From Sphaerothrix epifaneia (lineage in GTDB: Bacteria > Cyanobacteriota > Cyanobacteriia > Phormidesmidales > Phormidesmidaceae), in assembly GCF_042788235.1 (NCBI RefSeq), contig NZ_JBHZOL010000004.1, positions 1-64,000 on the forward strand: a stretch of 64,000 nucleotides of DNA, read 5' to 3'. Shown one piece after another: positions 27,647 through 35,722 of the stretch. The position numbers and the translations under genes are program-made. The notes under the pieces are model-generated. The model worked only from the letters and a program-made list of their open reading frames with translations, was not told the origin of the DNA and searched no databases. Within the stretch, counting starts at the first letter, position 1; each line of letters starts with the position of its first letter.

Positions 27647-28132
27647 TTACTCCAGACAAACCATTTCGCCCCAGGCGGGATAGGTATGAGCCGTCGAGTC
27701 CATACAGGTAAACGGTTGAACGCGATCGCCAACTCGCCCATACATCAACTCGGCAAACGGCTGATCAAGTTGAAAAATCACCAGGCTGACCGGGGCGCAA
27801 CCCGCTATCAAGCGATCGCTTAGCGCCGTCATCAACCGGGGTGAGTTCATTACCGAAGGGGCGGCTGTACCGCTTAGCCGCAAAATCACAGCTTGGCTGG
27901 CGGTTTCGGGGTAGCCATCGGCATAGCCCCAATCGGCCAAGGCATAGTCTGTTGCCAGTACGTCGGCAGTGCGTCCGGTTTCAATCTGGGTAATGAGTTG
28001 AGTCAGGCTAGCCGCACAGTCACGACTCACGACAAAATCGCGCGGGGGTGTTTGGGCGATCGCGGCTGATCCCAGCAGCAGCCCCAGATTACTAGCTGCA
28101 AACAACTGACGAATGAAATCGGCTACGCTCAT
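27647..28132 (-). CDS. Putative secreted protein, unknown function
   Basis: A 161-residue protein. The N-terminus (RQLFAASNLGLLLGSAAIAQTPP) is a plausible signal peptide with an AIA-Q cleavage site. The mature part contains four Cys (at RDCAAS, AGCAPV, TCMD and VCLE), consistent with disulfides in the periplasm. No family is recognised. It is divergent from Rubisco activase and convergent with the secretion operon, and sits between two direct copies of repeat A. Confidence 0.65.
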   Translation of the reverse strand: MSVADFIRQLFAASNLGLLLGSAAIAQTPPRDFVVSRDCAASLTQLITQIETGRTADVLATDYALADWGYADGYPETASQAVILRLSGTAAPSVMNSPRLMTALSDRLIAGCAPVSLVIFQLDQPFAELMYGRVGDRVQPFTCMDSTAHTYPAWGEMVCLE

Positions 28133-28152
28133 CCAAAAACCTCCTGAATTGA

Positions 28153-28242
28153 AGTATAGCTAAAGGTAGCGGGCAGCAAAACGCTTTTCTGCCAACGGCT
28201 TTCAGCCGTTTAAACGGTTCAACAGAGGTGGCTACAACTGCG
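28153..28242 (+). repeat. Dispersed repeat family A, copy 5
   Basis: The copy reads GCTAAAGGTAGCGGGCAGCAAAA, then CGCTTTTCTGCCAACGGCTTTCAGCC and AGAGGTGGCTACAACTGCG (quoted in parts). It occupies the first part of the 28133-28469 spacer upstream of Rubisco activase. The rest of that spacer shows no recognised element. Confidence 0.75.
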
Positions 28243-28469
28243 ATCTGGCTCGTTTAAGCCGCTGGGGTTTTGCCGGATGCCGCTGAATTTGAACAAAAAT
28301 AGCCGCTTAGCCACTGGCGCAGACCGTCTAAAGGCTAAAATGGCTTAGCCCAGTGTCATCATTTCATAACTTAAGATTGTTAGCTTCATCGGCAATTTCT
28401 ATCGCTTCAAAGACACCGTTAAAGCCACCCCAAACGAGATAATAACTAGGTGCAGACCCACTTAACGAT

Positions 28470-29723
28470 ATGACTTATTACGTTTCTCCCCGCTTTCTCA
28501 ACAAGCTTGCCGTTCACATTACCAAGAACTTTCTCAATTTGCCTCAGGTTAAGGTGCCGCTGATTTTGGGCGTACACGGGCGTAAAGGAGAAGGCAAAAC
28601 CTTTCAGTGCGAGCTGGTTTACGAGCGCATGGGAATTGAGGTGGTGCATATTTCCGGGGGCGAACTAGAAAGCCCTGACGCGGGTGATCCGGCGCGGTTG
28701 GTGCGGCTGCGCTATCGGGAAGCGGCTGAACTGGTGCGGGTGCGGGGGGTGATGGCGGTTCTGATGATCAACGACTTAGACGCAGGCGCTGGGCGTTTTG
28801 ATGCCACCACCCAATATACGGTCAACACTCAGCTCGTCAATAACACGCTGATGAACATTGCTGATACGCCTACAAACGTGCAGCTTCCTGGCAGTTATGA
28901 CGATAAGCCGATTCAGCGCATTCCAATTATTGTGACGGGGAACGACTTCTCGACCCTCTATGCGCCGCTGATTCGAGATGGGCGCATGGAAAAGTTTTAT
29001 TGGGAACCCGACCATCGCGATCGCGTTGGTATTGTAGGCGGCATTTTTGCTGCCGATGGCCTCTCTCAGTCAGAAATCGAACAACTCGTCGATACTTTTG
29101 CTAATCAGGCGATTGATTTCTTTGGTGCCCTGCGATCGCGCATCTACGACGAACAAATTCTCGACTTTATTCAGGCCGTTGGCGTTGAAAATATCTCTCG
29201 TAACGTTGTCAACACTGAGCAGCCGCCCAGCTTTCGCAAACCCAATTTCAACTTGGCTCACCTGCTAGACGTAGGCCAGCAAATGGTAAGCGAACAAGGC
29301 CGCGTCCAAACCATGGGTCTGGTACGTGAGTACAACCAAGCGCTGCAAGCTCAACCTGCTCGTGCCCCCCAGCCGCAGGGGTTTTACCGCAGCTACTCGC
29401 CGACCCCCAATGGCAACGCTCCAGCCGCCGTCCCCTCCGCAGCCCCATCTGCTTCTAGCCCCCAGCTCAATTCAGAAACCGTCAACCAGGTTCATCACCT
29501 GCTACAGCAGGGCTACCAGGTGGGTGTAGAACATGTCGATCAGCGGCGCTTTCGCACCAACTCCTGGCAAAGCTGCGCTGCGATTCAAACCCACAACCCT
29601 ACCGAAGCCCTTTCTGCCTTAGAGCGCTGTTTGGCTAGCCATCCAGACGATTACGTACGGCTCATCGGTATCGATAGCCGCAACAAGCGCCGAGTGCTCG
29701 AACAGATTATCCAGCGACCCTAG
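28470..29723 (+). CDS. rca: Rubisco activase with SSU-like C-terminal domain
   Basis: A 417-residue AAA+ protein. The N-terminal AAA+ module (to about 290) has Walker A GRKGEGKT (37-44) and Walker B VLMINDLDAG (near 97-106). A Pro/Ser-rich linker (about 305-330) leads to an SSUL domain (about 331-415) resembling the Rubisco small subunit repeats of CcmM (VHHLLQQGYQVGVEHVD, FRTNSWQSC, DDYVRLIGID). In beta-cyanobacteria such activases are linked to carboxysomes, where the SSUL tail binds Rubisco. Activation of inhibited Rubisco is the family role; the linkage here is inferred from the tail. Confidence 0.96.
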   Translation: MTYYVSPRFLNKLAVHITKNFLNLPQVKVPLILGVHGRKGEGKTFQCELVYERMGIEVVHISGGELESPDAGDPARLVRLRYREAAELVRVRGVMAVLMINDLDAGAGRFDATTQYTVNTQLVNNTLMNIADTPTNVQLPGSYDDKPIQRIPIIVTGNDFSTLYAPLIRDGRMEKFYWEPDHRDRVGIVGGIFAADGLSQSEIEQLVDTFANQAIDFFGALRSRIYDEQILDFIQAVGVENISRNVVNTEQPPSFRKPNFNLAHLLDVGQQMVSEQGRVQTMGLVREYNQALQAQPARAPQPQGFYRSYSPTPNGNAPAAVPSAAPSASSPQLNSETVNQVHHLLQQGYQVGVEHVDQRRFRTNSWQSCAAIQTHNPTEALSALERCLASHPDDYVRLIGIDSRNKRRVLEQIIQRP

Positions 29724-30005
29724 ATCGGCTCATTCTGACCCTGGGCGGCAGGTACGGGCTTGCTCTCAACCGTGAGGGCACTGAATAATAGAAATACTCT
29801 ACCGATAAGATGGAGTAGCTCAGCTTTAGCCCAAAGGTATCCATCCCTCAATTCCTGCCTTAGCCACGCCAGCGGCGCGATCGCCGACTGGCGATCGCTG
29901 GCAGACCTAGATAAGACACCCATCAAGCGGCATCCCCCTCGGAGACTGCTGCCTATGCGGTTTTAAGTCTCAGACCCAGCGCGTGTCTTCCGGAGTCTTG
30001 AATTA

Positions 30006-32054
30006 ATGGAACAGCTTCCTGTCTGGTTGGCAGCCAACCCGATTGTTTCTTTCACCATCTTGCTACTCGTCAGCTTGACAGTGCCACCCCTGTTTGAGCG
30101 TTTTCGGCTGCCGGGGTTAGTCGGCTTGCTGATGGCGGGTGTCGTTTTAGGGCCATACGGGCTGCGGCTGCTGGATCCCAACAGCGAAACGATCAAATTG
30201 CTCTCAGACATTGGCAAAATTTACCTGATGTTTGTGGCGGGTTTAGAAATCAACATGCAGGCGTTTCGCAAAACCCGCGATCGCTCCCTGAGTTTTGGTC
30301 TGGCTACCTTTTTAGTACCCCTGGCGATTGGCACTCTGGTCGGACAGGTTTTTGGCTTCGGCTGGAATGCCTCAATTTTGATTGGCTCTTTGTTTGCCTC
30401 CCATACCTTATTGGCCTATCCGCTGGTGCAGCGTTTAGGGGTCGTGCGCAACGAAGCCGTGACCGTCACGGTAGGAGCCACCATTTTTACCGACATTAGC
30501 GCCTTGATGGTTTTAGCCGTTTGTGTCTCCATCCATCAAGGGGAATTTTCCTGGTACAGCCTACCACTACAGCTAGGCGGATTAGCCCTCTATGCCGTAG
30601 CGGTCTTGTTTGGCCTAGACTGGCTGGGGCGAGAATACTTTCGCCGCACTGGCAACGACGAAGGCAACCAGTTTTTGTTTGTTTTGCTAGCTTTGTTTTT
30701 GGCCGCAGTCGGTGCCCAGGTGGTTCATACCGAAAACATTGTGGGAGCCTTTTTAGCGGGCTTAGCCGTCAACGATGTGGTGGGTCGGGGAGCCGTTAAA
30801 GAAAAAGTAGAATTTGTCGGCGCAGTGCTGTTTATTCCCTTTTTCTTTGTCGCTATGGGGCTGCTGATCAATCTGCCCGTCTTTACCCGCACTTTGCTCA
30901 GCGAACTGCTGCTGGTGGCCGCAGTGGTGACGGGATTAATTGGCAGCAAATTTTTAGCCGCGTTCGTGATTAAAAGCCTTTATCGCTATAGCTGGCTCGA
31001 AACCCTGACCATGTGGTCACTGTCGCTGCCGCAGGTGGCGGCAACGCTGGCAGCCGCTTTGGTCGGGTTGCAAGTGGGTTTGCTATCAGAGTCGGTTTTT
31101 AACAGCGTGATTGTGCTAATGCTGGTGACCTCAGTGTTGGGGCCAGTGTTGACTCAGCGCTTTGCCAGCCAGATACCGTTAACCGACGCCCAAACGCCAG
31201 AACCCGCCAGCGCTAACGAAGCCTATGGCAGCCTTGAGGAGACTGAACGCTCAATTCTGGTGCCTGTTCACAATCCCATTACAGAACCTTATCTCATTGA
31301 GATGGCGGCGCTGCTGGCTCAAAACGGTAGCGAAAAAATTGTACCCCTCGCGATCGCGCAGGCTGCTACCCACCTACAAGAAAATCAGCTCACCGAGATT
31401 CTCTGGCGCAATCGGCAGCTACTCAAGCAAGCGGCTGATATTAGCCTCACTTTAGGGCGAGAAACAGCCCCCATCCTCAGAATTGATAACGATGTCGCTT
31501 TGGGCATCTGCTATGCCGCTAGAGAACAAAATGCCCGGTTAATTCTTATGGGTTACGGCGATATGACCACGCTACAGGCACGCCTGCTGGGTAACGTGGT
31601 CGATCAGGTGTTTAGAACCAGTCACTGCCCGGTTGCCGTTATGCGGCTGCAAACCTCGCCTCGCCGCCTCAAGCGCATTCTGGTCGCCATTTGGGATTTG
31701 CTACCGCCCAGTCTGCAATTGGTGACGCTGGCTCAGCAGCTAGCCGCCGTCAATCAAGGGAGTGTAACGCTGCTACAGATTTGTCCACCTGCTACCCCTC
31801 AAACCAAACGGCAAGAATTCAGGCAGCAACTACGGCAGTCGCTGACTTTTCAGCCTCTCTCTGCCACCAGCAAACTCAAGGTTATTTTTCATGCAGACGC
31901 CGCTACGGCTATTTTGCGCATGTCACAGTCTTTTGATGTCGTCATGCTGACTGACTCACGCGCTTATACCGCAGGCGGTTTAACGCTAGATGACCTGGTG
32001 CTATCGTTGATGCAGCGGCTTACCTGTTCTACGGTGCTATTTTCTTCTCCTTAA
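30006..32054 (+). CDS. Kef/CPA2-type antiporter with USP tail, paralogue 2
   Basis: A 682-residue paralogue of the protein at 9760-11889, sharing whole segments (LPGLVGLL, IGKIYLMFVAGLEI, HTLLAYP, TRTGNDEGNQFLF-like region, TMWSLSLPQVAATLAAALVG). Twelve to thirteen helices occupy about 10-385, then two USP-like domains. In the first, LILMGYGDMTTLQARLLGNVV is the nucleotide-loop region. It should exchange K+ or Na+ for H+. It lies between Rubisco activase and the Mn2+ exporter. The 29724-30005 spacer shows no gene or clear signal. Confidence 0.88.
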   Translation: MEQLPVWLAANPIVSFTILLLVSLTVPPLFERFRLPGLVGLLMAGVVLGPYGLRLLDPNSETIKLLSDIGKIYLMFVAGLEINMQAFRKTRDRSLSFGLATFLVPLAIGTLVGQVFGFGWNASILIGSLFASHTLLAYPLVQRLGVVRNEAVTVTVGATIFTDISALMVLAVCVSIHQGEFSWYSLPLQLGGLALYAVAVLFGLDWLGREYFRRTGNDEGNQFLFVLLALFLAAVGAQVVHTENIVGAFLAGLAVNDVVGRGAVKEKVEFVGAVLFIPFFFVAMGLLINLPVFTRTLLSELLLVAAVVTGLIGSKFLAAFVIKSLYRYSWLETLTMWSLSLPQVAATLAAALVGLQVGLLSESVFNSVIVLMLVTSVLGPVLTQRFASQIPLTDAQTPEPASANEAYGSLEETERSILVPVHNPITEPYLIEMAALLAQNGSEKIVPLAIAQAATHLQENQLTEILWRNRQLLKQAADISLTLGRETAPILRIDNDVALGICYAAREQNARLILMGYGDMTTLQARLLGNVVDQVFRTSHCPVAVMRLQTSPRRLKRILVAIWDLLPPSLQLVTLAQQLAAVNQGSVTLLQICPPATPQTKRQEFRQQLRQSLTFQPLSATSKLKVIFHADAATAILRMSQSFDVVMLTDSRAYTAGGLTLDDLVLSLMQRLTCSTVLFSSP

Positions 32055-32091
32055 AAGCGCTTTGAAGCGCTGAACAGCCAAGCCTGGAATG

Positions 32092-32185
32092 GCGATATCG
32101 CTGTAGCCACCAGCGTTGAGACACTTTAATAGTTGCCAGCCGCTGCCAGAAAACCGTTTCTTCTGCTCGCTGCCTTTAGCCATAC
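32092..32185 (-). repeat. Dispersed repeat family A, copy 6
   Basis: On the minus strand it reads GGCTAAAGGCAGCGAGCAGAAG, TTTTCTGGCAGCGGCTGGC, TATTAAAGTGTCTCAACGC and TGGTGGCTACAGC (shown in pieces). It occupies the first part of the spacer ahead of the manganese riboswitch. Confidence 0.8.
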
Positions 32186-32224
32186 CTGTTGATTTTGCCT
32201 CCTTTCTGTAATATTCTCGGGAGA

Positions 32225-32377
32225 AGCGAAGGGGAGTAGCTTTAGGGCGGCGATCGCCCGATTGCCTGAATCAACATACTGGCGATAAGCCTGGTTCAGG
32301 TGGTGAACTGAAACTTTGACAAGTTTGCAAGCGAGACCTTCACTAAGTCCATTTCTGACGTGGGCTTGGTGAGGTCT
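32225..32377 (+). promoter_or_regulatory. Manganese (yybP-ykoY) riboswitch and expression platform
   Basis: Conserved yybP-ykoY elements occur in order: P1 strand AGCGAAGG (32225-32232), the invariant GGGGAGTAG (32231-32239), the second loop TCAACATACTGG (about 32270-32282), and CGAGACCTT (32332-32340). P1 closes with CCTTCACT (32337-32344). The bases from 32334 (AGACC...AAGTCC) can instead pair with 32362-32377 (GGGCTTGGTGAGGTCT) in a stem of about 16 pairs. That stem uses the P1 3' strand, so the two folds exclude each other. A further hairpin (32395-32423) ends 9 bases before the ATG. Mn2+ binding should favour P1 and expression of the exporter. Confidence 0.88.
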
Positions 32378-32432
32378 TTGGGCAATTCATCAAGCTCACT
32401 CAGTCACTCCATTACTGAATGAGCAAACCTCT

Positions 32433-33044
32433 ATGTTGACTGGGTTTACGGCTGGATTGTTACTGATTTCAATTTCAGAACTCGGCGATAAAACTTTCTT
32501 TATCGGCGCGATTTTAGCAATGCGCCATCCCCGGCGCTGGGTCTTTTTGGGCGTGACGGCAGCGCTGTTTGTGATGACGCTTTTGTCGGTGCTGCTAGGG
32601 CAGGTAGCTACGTTTTTGCCGCCGCATTATGTGCAGTGGGCGGCTGTAGCCTTGTTTTTAGGGTTTGGGCTGAAGCTGCTGTACGACGCTAGCCGTATGA
32701 AAGATCAAGGGTTGGCTCACGAGCAAGCAGAAGCGCTGGAAACGGTTAACCGCCAAGAGCAGCATATAACCCAATGGTCTGTCAGTTCGGTTTTGACGGA
32801 AGCTTTTTTGCTAACGTTTGTGGCAGAGTGGGGCGATCGCACCCAAATTGCCACTATTACCCTGGCAGCAGCGAACCACCCCGTCGGCATTACCCTGGGT
32901 GCTACCTTGGGTCATGCCATTTGTGCGGCGATCGCTGTTGTCAGCGGTAAGTTTGTTGCGGGTCGGCTGTCAGAGCGCTGGCTGACCACAGCGGGCGGGG
33001 TATTGTTTTTGATTTTTGGCCTGGTGGCGGCGTTAGAACCATAA
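32433..33044 (+). CDS. mnx: Mn2+ exporter, Mnx/GDT1 (UPF0016) family
   Basis: A 203-residue protein with six predicted helices in two repeats. Each carries the family motif: SELGDKT (near residue 15) and AEWGDRT (near 131). A cytosolic linker (about 88-118) separates them. In Synechocystis the homologue exports Mn2+ from the cytoplasm to thylakoid or periplasm and protects against Mn toxicity; related proteins may also move Ca2+. The Mn-riboswitch in the leader strongly supports Mn2+ as the physiological signal. Confidence 0.93.
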   Translation: MLTGFTAGLLLISISELGDKTFFIGAILAMRHPRRWVFLGVTAALFVMTLLSVLLGQVATFLPPHYVQWAAVALFLGFGLKLLYDASRMKDQGLAHEQAEALETVNRQEQHITQWSVSSVLTEAFLLTFVAEWGDRTQIATITLAAANHPVGITLGATLGHAICAAIAVVSGKFVAGRLSERWLTTAGGVLFLIFGLVAALEP

Positions 33045-33070
33045 ACCCGCTTTCTGCCAATGGCTGAGCT

Positions 33071-33691
33071 TTATTGGATGCCTAAAAATTTGTGCGTTTG
33101 CAAACTCAGCCGCCAGTCAGGATGACAGCGCACATAGTCAAAAACAAGCTGAGCGCTCTCAGGTGTGCCCCACTCTGGCTGCAATAGCTTAACGGCTGTA
33201 GGGGGCACCGCGATCGCTTGCTGCTCAGCCCAGGTGAAATCGGCTGGCTGGCTGATCACCACTTTGAGTTCGTCAACGTGGGGATAAACACTGGCATGGG
33301 GCGGCTTAAACGGCTTGGGTGAGCAAGTTACCCAGTCAAAGCGACCACTCAACGGGTGGGCACCCGATGTTTCCAGATGAACTTTGAGGTTGTGAGCCTG
33401 TAGCGAAGCGCTCAGCGGGGCTAGATCGTGCAGCAGCGGTTCACCCCCTGTAATCACCACAATTTTGGCAGCCGCAGCCGCAGCCGTTTGAGTAATTTGC
33501 TGCACCGTTTGTTGAGGGTGGCGTCTGGAGTTCCAAGAAGCTTTGGTATCACAAAACCAGCAGCCCACATCACAGCCGCCTAAGCGAATAAACCAGGCAC
33601 TGGTACCACTCCAAACGCCTTCTCCCTGGAGGGAATGAAAAACTTCTACAACCGGGTAGAGGGTGGTTTGCGTGGCTTCAATCGTCTTCAT
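33071..33691 (-). CDS. queE: 7-carboxy-7-deazaguanine synthase
   Basis: A 206-residue radical SAM enzyme of queuosine biosynthesis, converting carboxytetrahydropterin to 7-carboxy-7-deazaguanine. The [4Fe-4S] motif is C-x3-C-x2-C in GGCDVGCWFCDTK. SLQGEG near residue 20 and VITGGEPLL near 79 are further QueE marks. It overlaps queD by 14 bases and is downstream of it on the minus strand, so the two are co-transcribed and probably translationally coupled. Confidence 0.93.
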   Translation of the reverse strand: MKTIEATQTTLYPVVEVFHSLQGEGVWSGTSAWFIRLGGCDVGCWFCDTKASWNSRRHPQQTVQQITQTAAAAAAKIVVITGGEPLLHDLAPLSASLQAHNLKVHLETSGAHPLSGRFDWVTCSPKPFKPPHASVYPHVDELKVVISQPADFTWAEQQAIAVPPTAVKLLQPEWGTPESAQLVFDYVRCHPDWRLSLQTHKFLGIQ

Positions 33692-34067
33692 AAGTAGCCC
33701 AACTGTCGGCGGTTTCAGAAACAGCGACTTTCAGCTTGACTCCTTCAGGTAGCTGCTTTTTGGTTTTGTCGTGGATGTATTGGGCAATCATTTCGGCTGT
33801 GGTTTCGTAAGCTTCGGGCAGCACTTCGTTCAAAACACAGTGGTCAAGGCCACCTTTGAGTACATCTCGCTTTGCCCACCGCAGACTGCGAAAATCCGCC
33901 ACCATTACCGGGTTAGGGCAATACTGGGAAGCCTGCAGCCGATGGGCGATCGCTTCAATCCGCACCCGGTAGCTATGCCCATGGAGGCGTCCGCAAGGGC
34001 CATCATAATTTTTGATGTAGTGAGCAGCTTCAAATTTAAACTCAGTTGTGAGCGTCCACTTAGGCAT
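33678..34067 (-). CDS. queD: 6-carboxytetrahydropterin synthase
   Basis: A 129-residue enzyme of the QueD/PTPS family making 6-carboxytetrahydropterin for queuosine synthesis. It starts at the ATG at 34067; the longer frame adds 16 unlikely residues. Zinc ligands are in FEAAHYI (first His) and RLHGHSYRV (two His). The catalytic DHCVLNEV and ETTAEMIA segments are present. It precedes queE in the same operon. Downstream queuosine genes are not in this window. Confidence 0.93.
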   Translation of the reverse strand: MPKWTLTTEFKFEAAHYIKNYDGPCGRLHGHSYRVRIEAIAHRLQASQYCPNPVMVADFRSLRWAKRDVLKGGLDHCVLNEVLPEAYETTAEMIAQYIHDKTKKQLPEGVKLKVAVSETADSWATYEDD

Positions 34068-34176
34068 GAACTCTTCTGGCAAAATGGCATTTATTAGCCT
34101 AGCGCATCCTGCCAATCCTAGCGCCAGCGTCTGCCGTTAGCTAATCGACAAAACCCAGCTAAAAGATTTTGGATTT

Positions 34177-34818
34177 ATGCAAGCGGCCAAGGCAGCCGAT
34201 CATTTACGGCAAGTTGATATTGTCATGGCCAAACTGGTTGAGCAGTTTGGCTTGTTGTCTTTTCAAGGCACTCGCAGACAACCCAATCTGCTGGCTTCTT
34301 TGGTGACTTCTATTATTTATCAGTCAATTTCGGTTAAGTCGGCCAATGCAGTCTATCAACGCTTTCTCGGACTTTATCCAGAAACCCCGTTTCCCACGGC
34401 TGAACGTATTTTAGAAACCGCTGAAGCTGACCTGAGGCAGGTCGGGCTGTCGTTTGCTAAGATTACCTATCTCAAAGCGGTAGCCGCCAAAACCGCAGCG
34501 GGGCAGTTGGTTGAAGCTAGCCTCCGCGAGGCAAGCGACGACGCTATTGTCCAAGCTTTAACCCAGATCAAAGGCGTGGGGCAGTGGACAGCGCAGATGT
34601 GCTTAATTTTCTATTTTCAGCGGCCTGACATTTTACCCAGCGGCGATCTTGGCATCCGTGCCGCCATTCGAGACTTGTATCGCCTCCCGGCGCTGCCGAC
34701 GCCCCCGGCTGTAGCCGCCATTGGCGCTGGCTGGAGTCCTTATAAAACCACCGCCGCTCTTTACCTGTGGTGCAGTCGCGGTTCAGAACACGCCAATCTA
34801 TTGGCCGACTGGCTTTAA
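34177..34818 (+). CDS. DNA-3-methyladenine glycosylase, HhH-GPD (AlkA-like)
   Basis: A 213-residue base-excision glycosylase. The helix-hairpin-helix is ALTQIKGVGQWTAQMCLIF (near 130-148), followed by the GPD loop with catalytic Asp in DILPSGDLGIRAAI. The length matches short AlkA proteins lacking the extra N-terminal domain. It should remove alkylated purines. It is monocistronic, starting 110 bp past the divergent queD start. Confidence 0.9.
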   Translation: MQAAKAADHLRQVDIVMAKLVEQFGLLSFQGTRRQPNLLASLVTSIIYQSISVKSANAVYQRFLGLYPETPFPTAERILETAEADLRQVGLSFAKITYLKAVAAKTAAGQLVEASLREASDDAIVQALTQIKGVGQWTAQMCLIFYFQRPDILPSGDLGIRAAIRDLYRLPALPTPPAVAAIGAGWSPYKTTAALYLWCSRGSEHANLLADWL

Positions 34819-34963
34819 AGCTTAAACGGGGTGAGGTCAAAGGTTAAACCCGATTCAGACAAACAACTAACCCCTTAACAGCCGTCATCTTTTGGGGGTA
34901 ATTGGCGGGCAGAAATCACTCCATCGACTGAACCCATCTGCTTAGGGCCGATGTACCTTAAAA

Positions 34964-34981
34964 TGTAAGTAAGCACTTACA
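34964..34981 (+). promoter_or_regulatory. Putative TetR operator
   Basis: A perfect inverted repeat TGTAAGT-AAGC-ACTTACA ends 18 bases before the TetR start. A -10-like TTAAAAT abuts it on the left. This is the usual place for an autoregulatory TetR site controlling the efflux operon downstream. Confidence 0.75.
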
Positions 34982-34999
34982 CAACTTTGGCAATTAGTT

Positions 35000-35626
35000 A
35001 TGGGTCAGACAAGTCGTAGAGCCGCTAAAACCAGAGAACGTTTGCTGAAAGCGGCGATCGCCGTTTTTTCTACTGAGGGCATTGTCGGCGCAACCACACG
35101 GGAAATTGCTCAGGTAGCTGAAGTCAGCGAAGTTACCTTGTTTCGCCATTTCCAAAGTAAAGACCAGTTGTTAGCGGCTGTTGCCGCCCACATTACAGCG
35201 CTCCAGTCAGAAGCCCTCACCCACCAAGACGAATGGACTCAAGACTTGCGGCGCGACTTGTTGGCCTATGCCCAGCTACACGACACCATGCTAGAAGAAC
35301 ACGAAGCCCTGTTACGCATGTTTATTGGTGAAGCCAAGCGCCACCCTGACGAGTCGCTACAGGTTTTGCGCCAGTATTTTCTACCTCTGCGGGAAAAGCT
35401 GATTGCCTATCTGCGCGGTTGTGTTGAGCGAGGCAGCGTGCGGGCTGATGTAGATGTGTTTTTAGCTGTAGATCAATTTACGGGCATGTTGCTGGCTGGC
35501 ATGTTGCGGCGTCATGTAGTGCCGGTTGAACGGGGGTATGACCGCGATCGCTACGTTAGCGGGTGCGTAGACCTGTTCGTCAATGGCATTAGTGCAGCCA
35601 TAACTCCTTCTCGGCCAGCTTCTTAA
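35000..35626 (+). CDS. TetR/AcrR-family repressor
   Basis: A 208-residue protein with the TetR helix-turn-helix near the N-terminus (IFSTEGIVGATTREIAQVAEVSEVTLFRHFQSKDQL in parts, residues about 20-56) and a helical ligand-binding C-terminus. It is first gene of the operon TetR, EmrA-like, EmrB-like and has a palindrome at -36 to -19 relative to its ATG. Ligand-relieved repression of the efflux pump is the natural inference; the ligand is unknown. Confidence 0.9.
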   Translation: MGQTSRRAAKTRERLLKAAIAVFSTEGIVGATTREIAQVAEVSEVTLFRHFQSKDQLLAAVAAHITALQSEALTHQDEWTQDLRRDLLAYAQLHDTMLEEHEALLRMFIGEAKRHPDESLQVLRQYFLPLREKLIAYLRGCVERGSVRADVDVFLAVDQFTGMLLAGMLRRHVVPVERGYDRDRYVSGCVDLFVNGISAAITPSRPAS

Positions 35627-35722
35627 AAACTTAAACAGCCGCTTTCTCATCCAGCTTGGCTCAACGGCTAAGTTTGCCCCGATCACCTCAATCTTCTGCC
35701 ACTATTTATTTTCATCTTTACC

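Noticed and set aside
33049..33078. Tenth copy of repeat family A
   Set aside because: CTTTCTGCCAATGGCTGAG resembles the core, but only about 25 bases align and the rest is coding.
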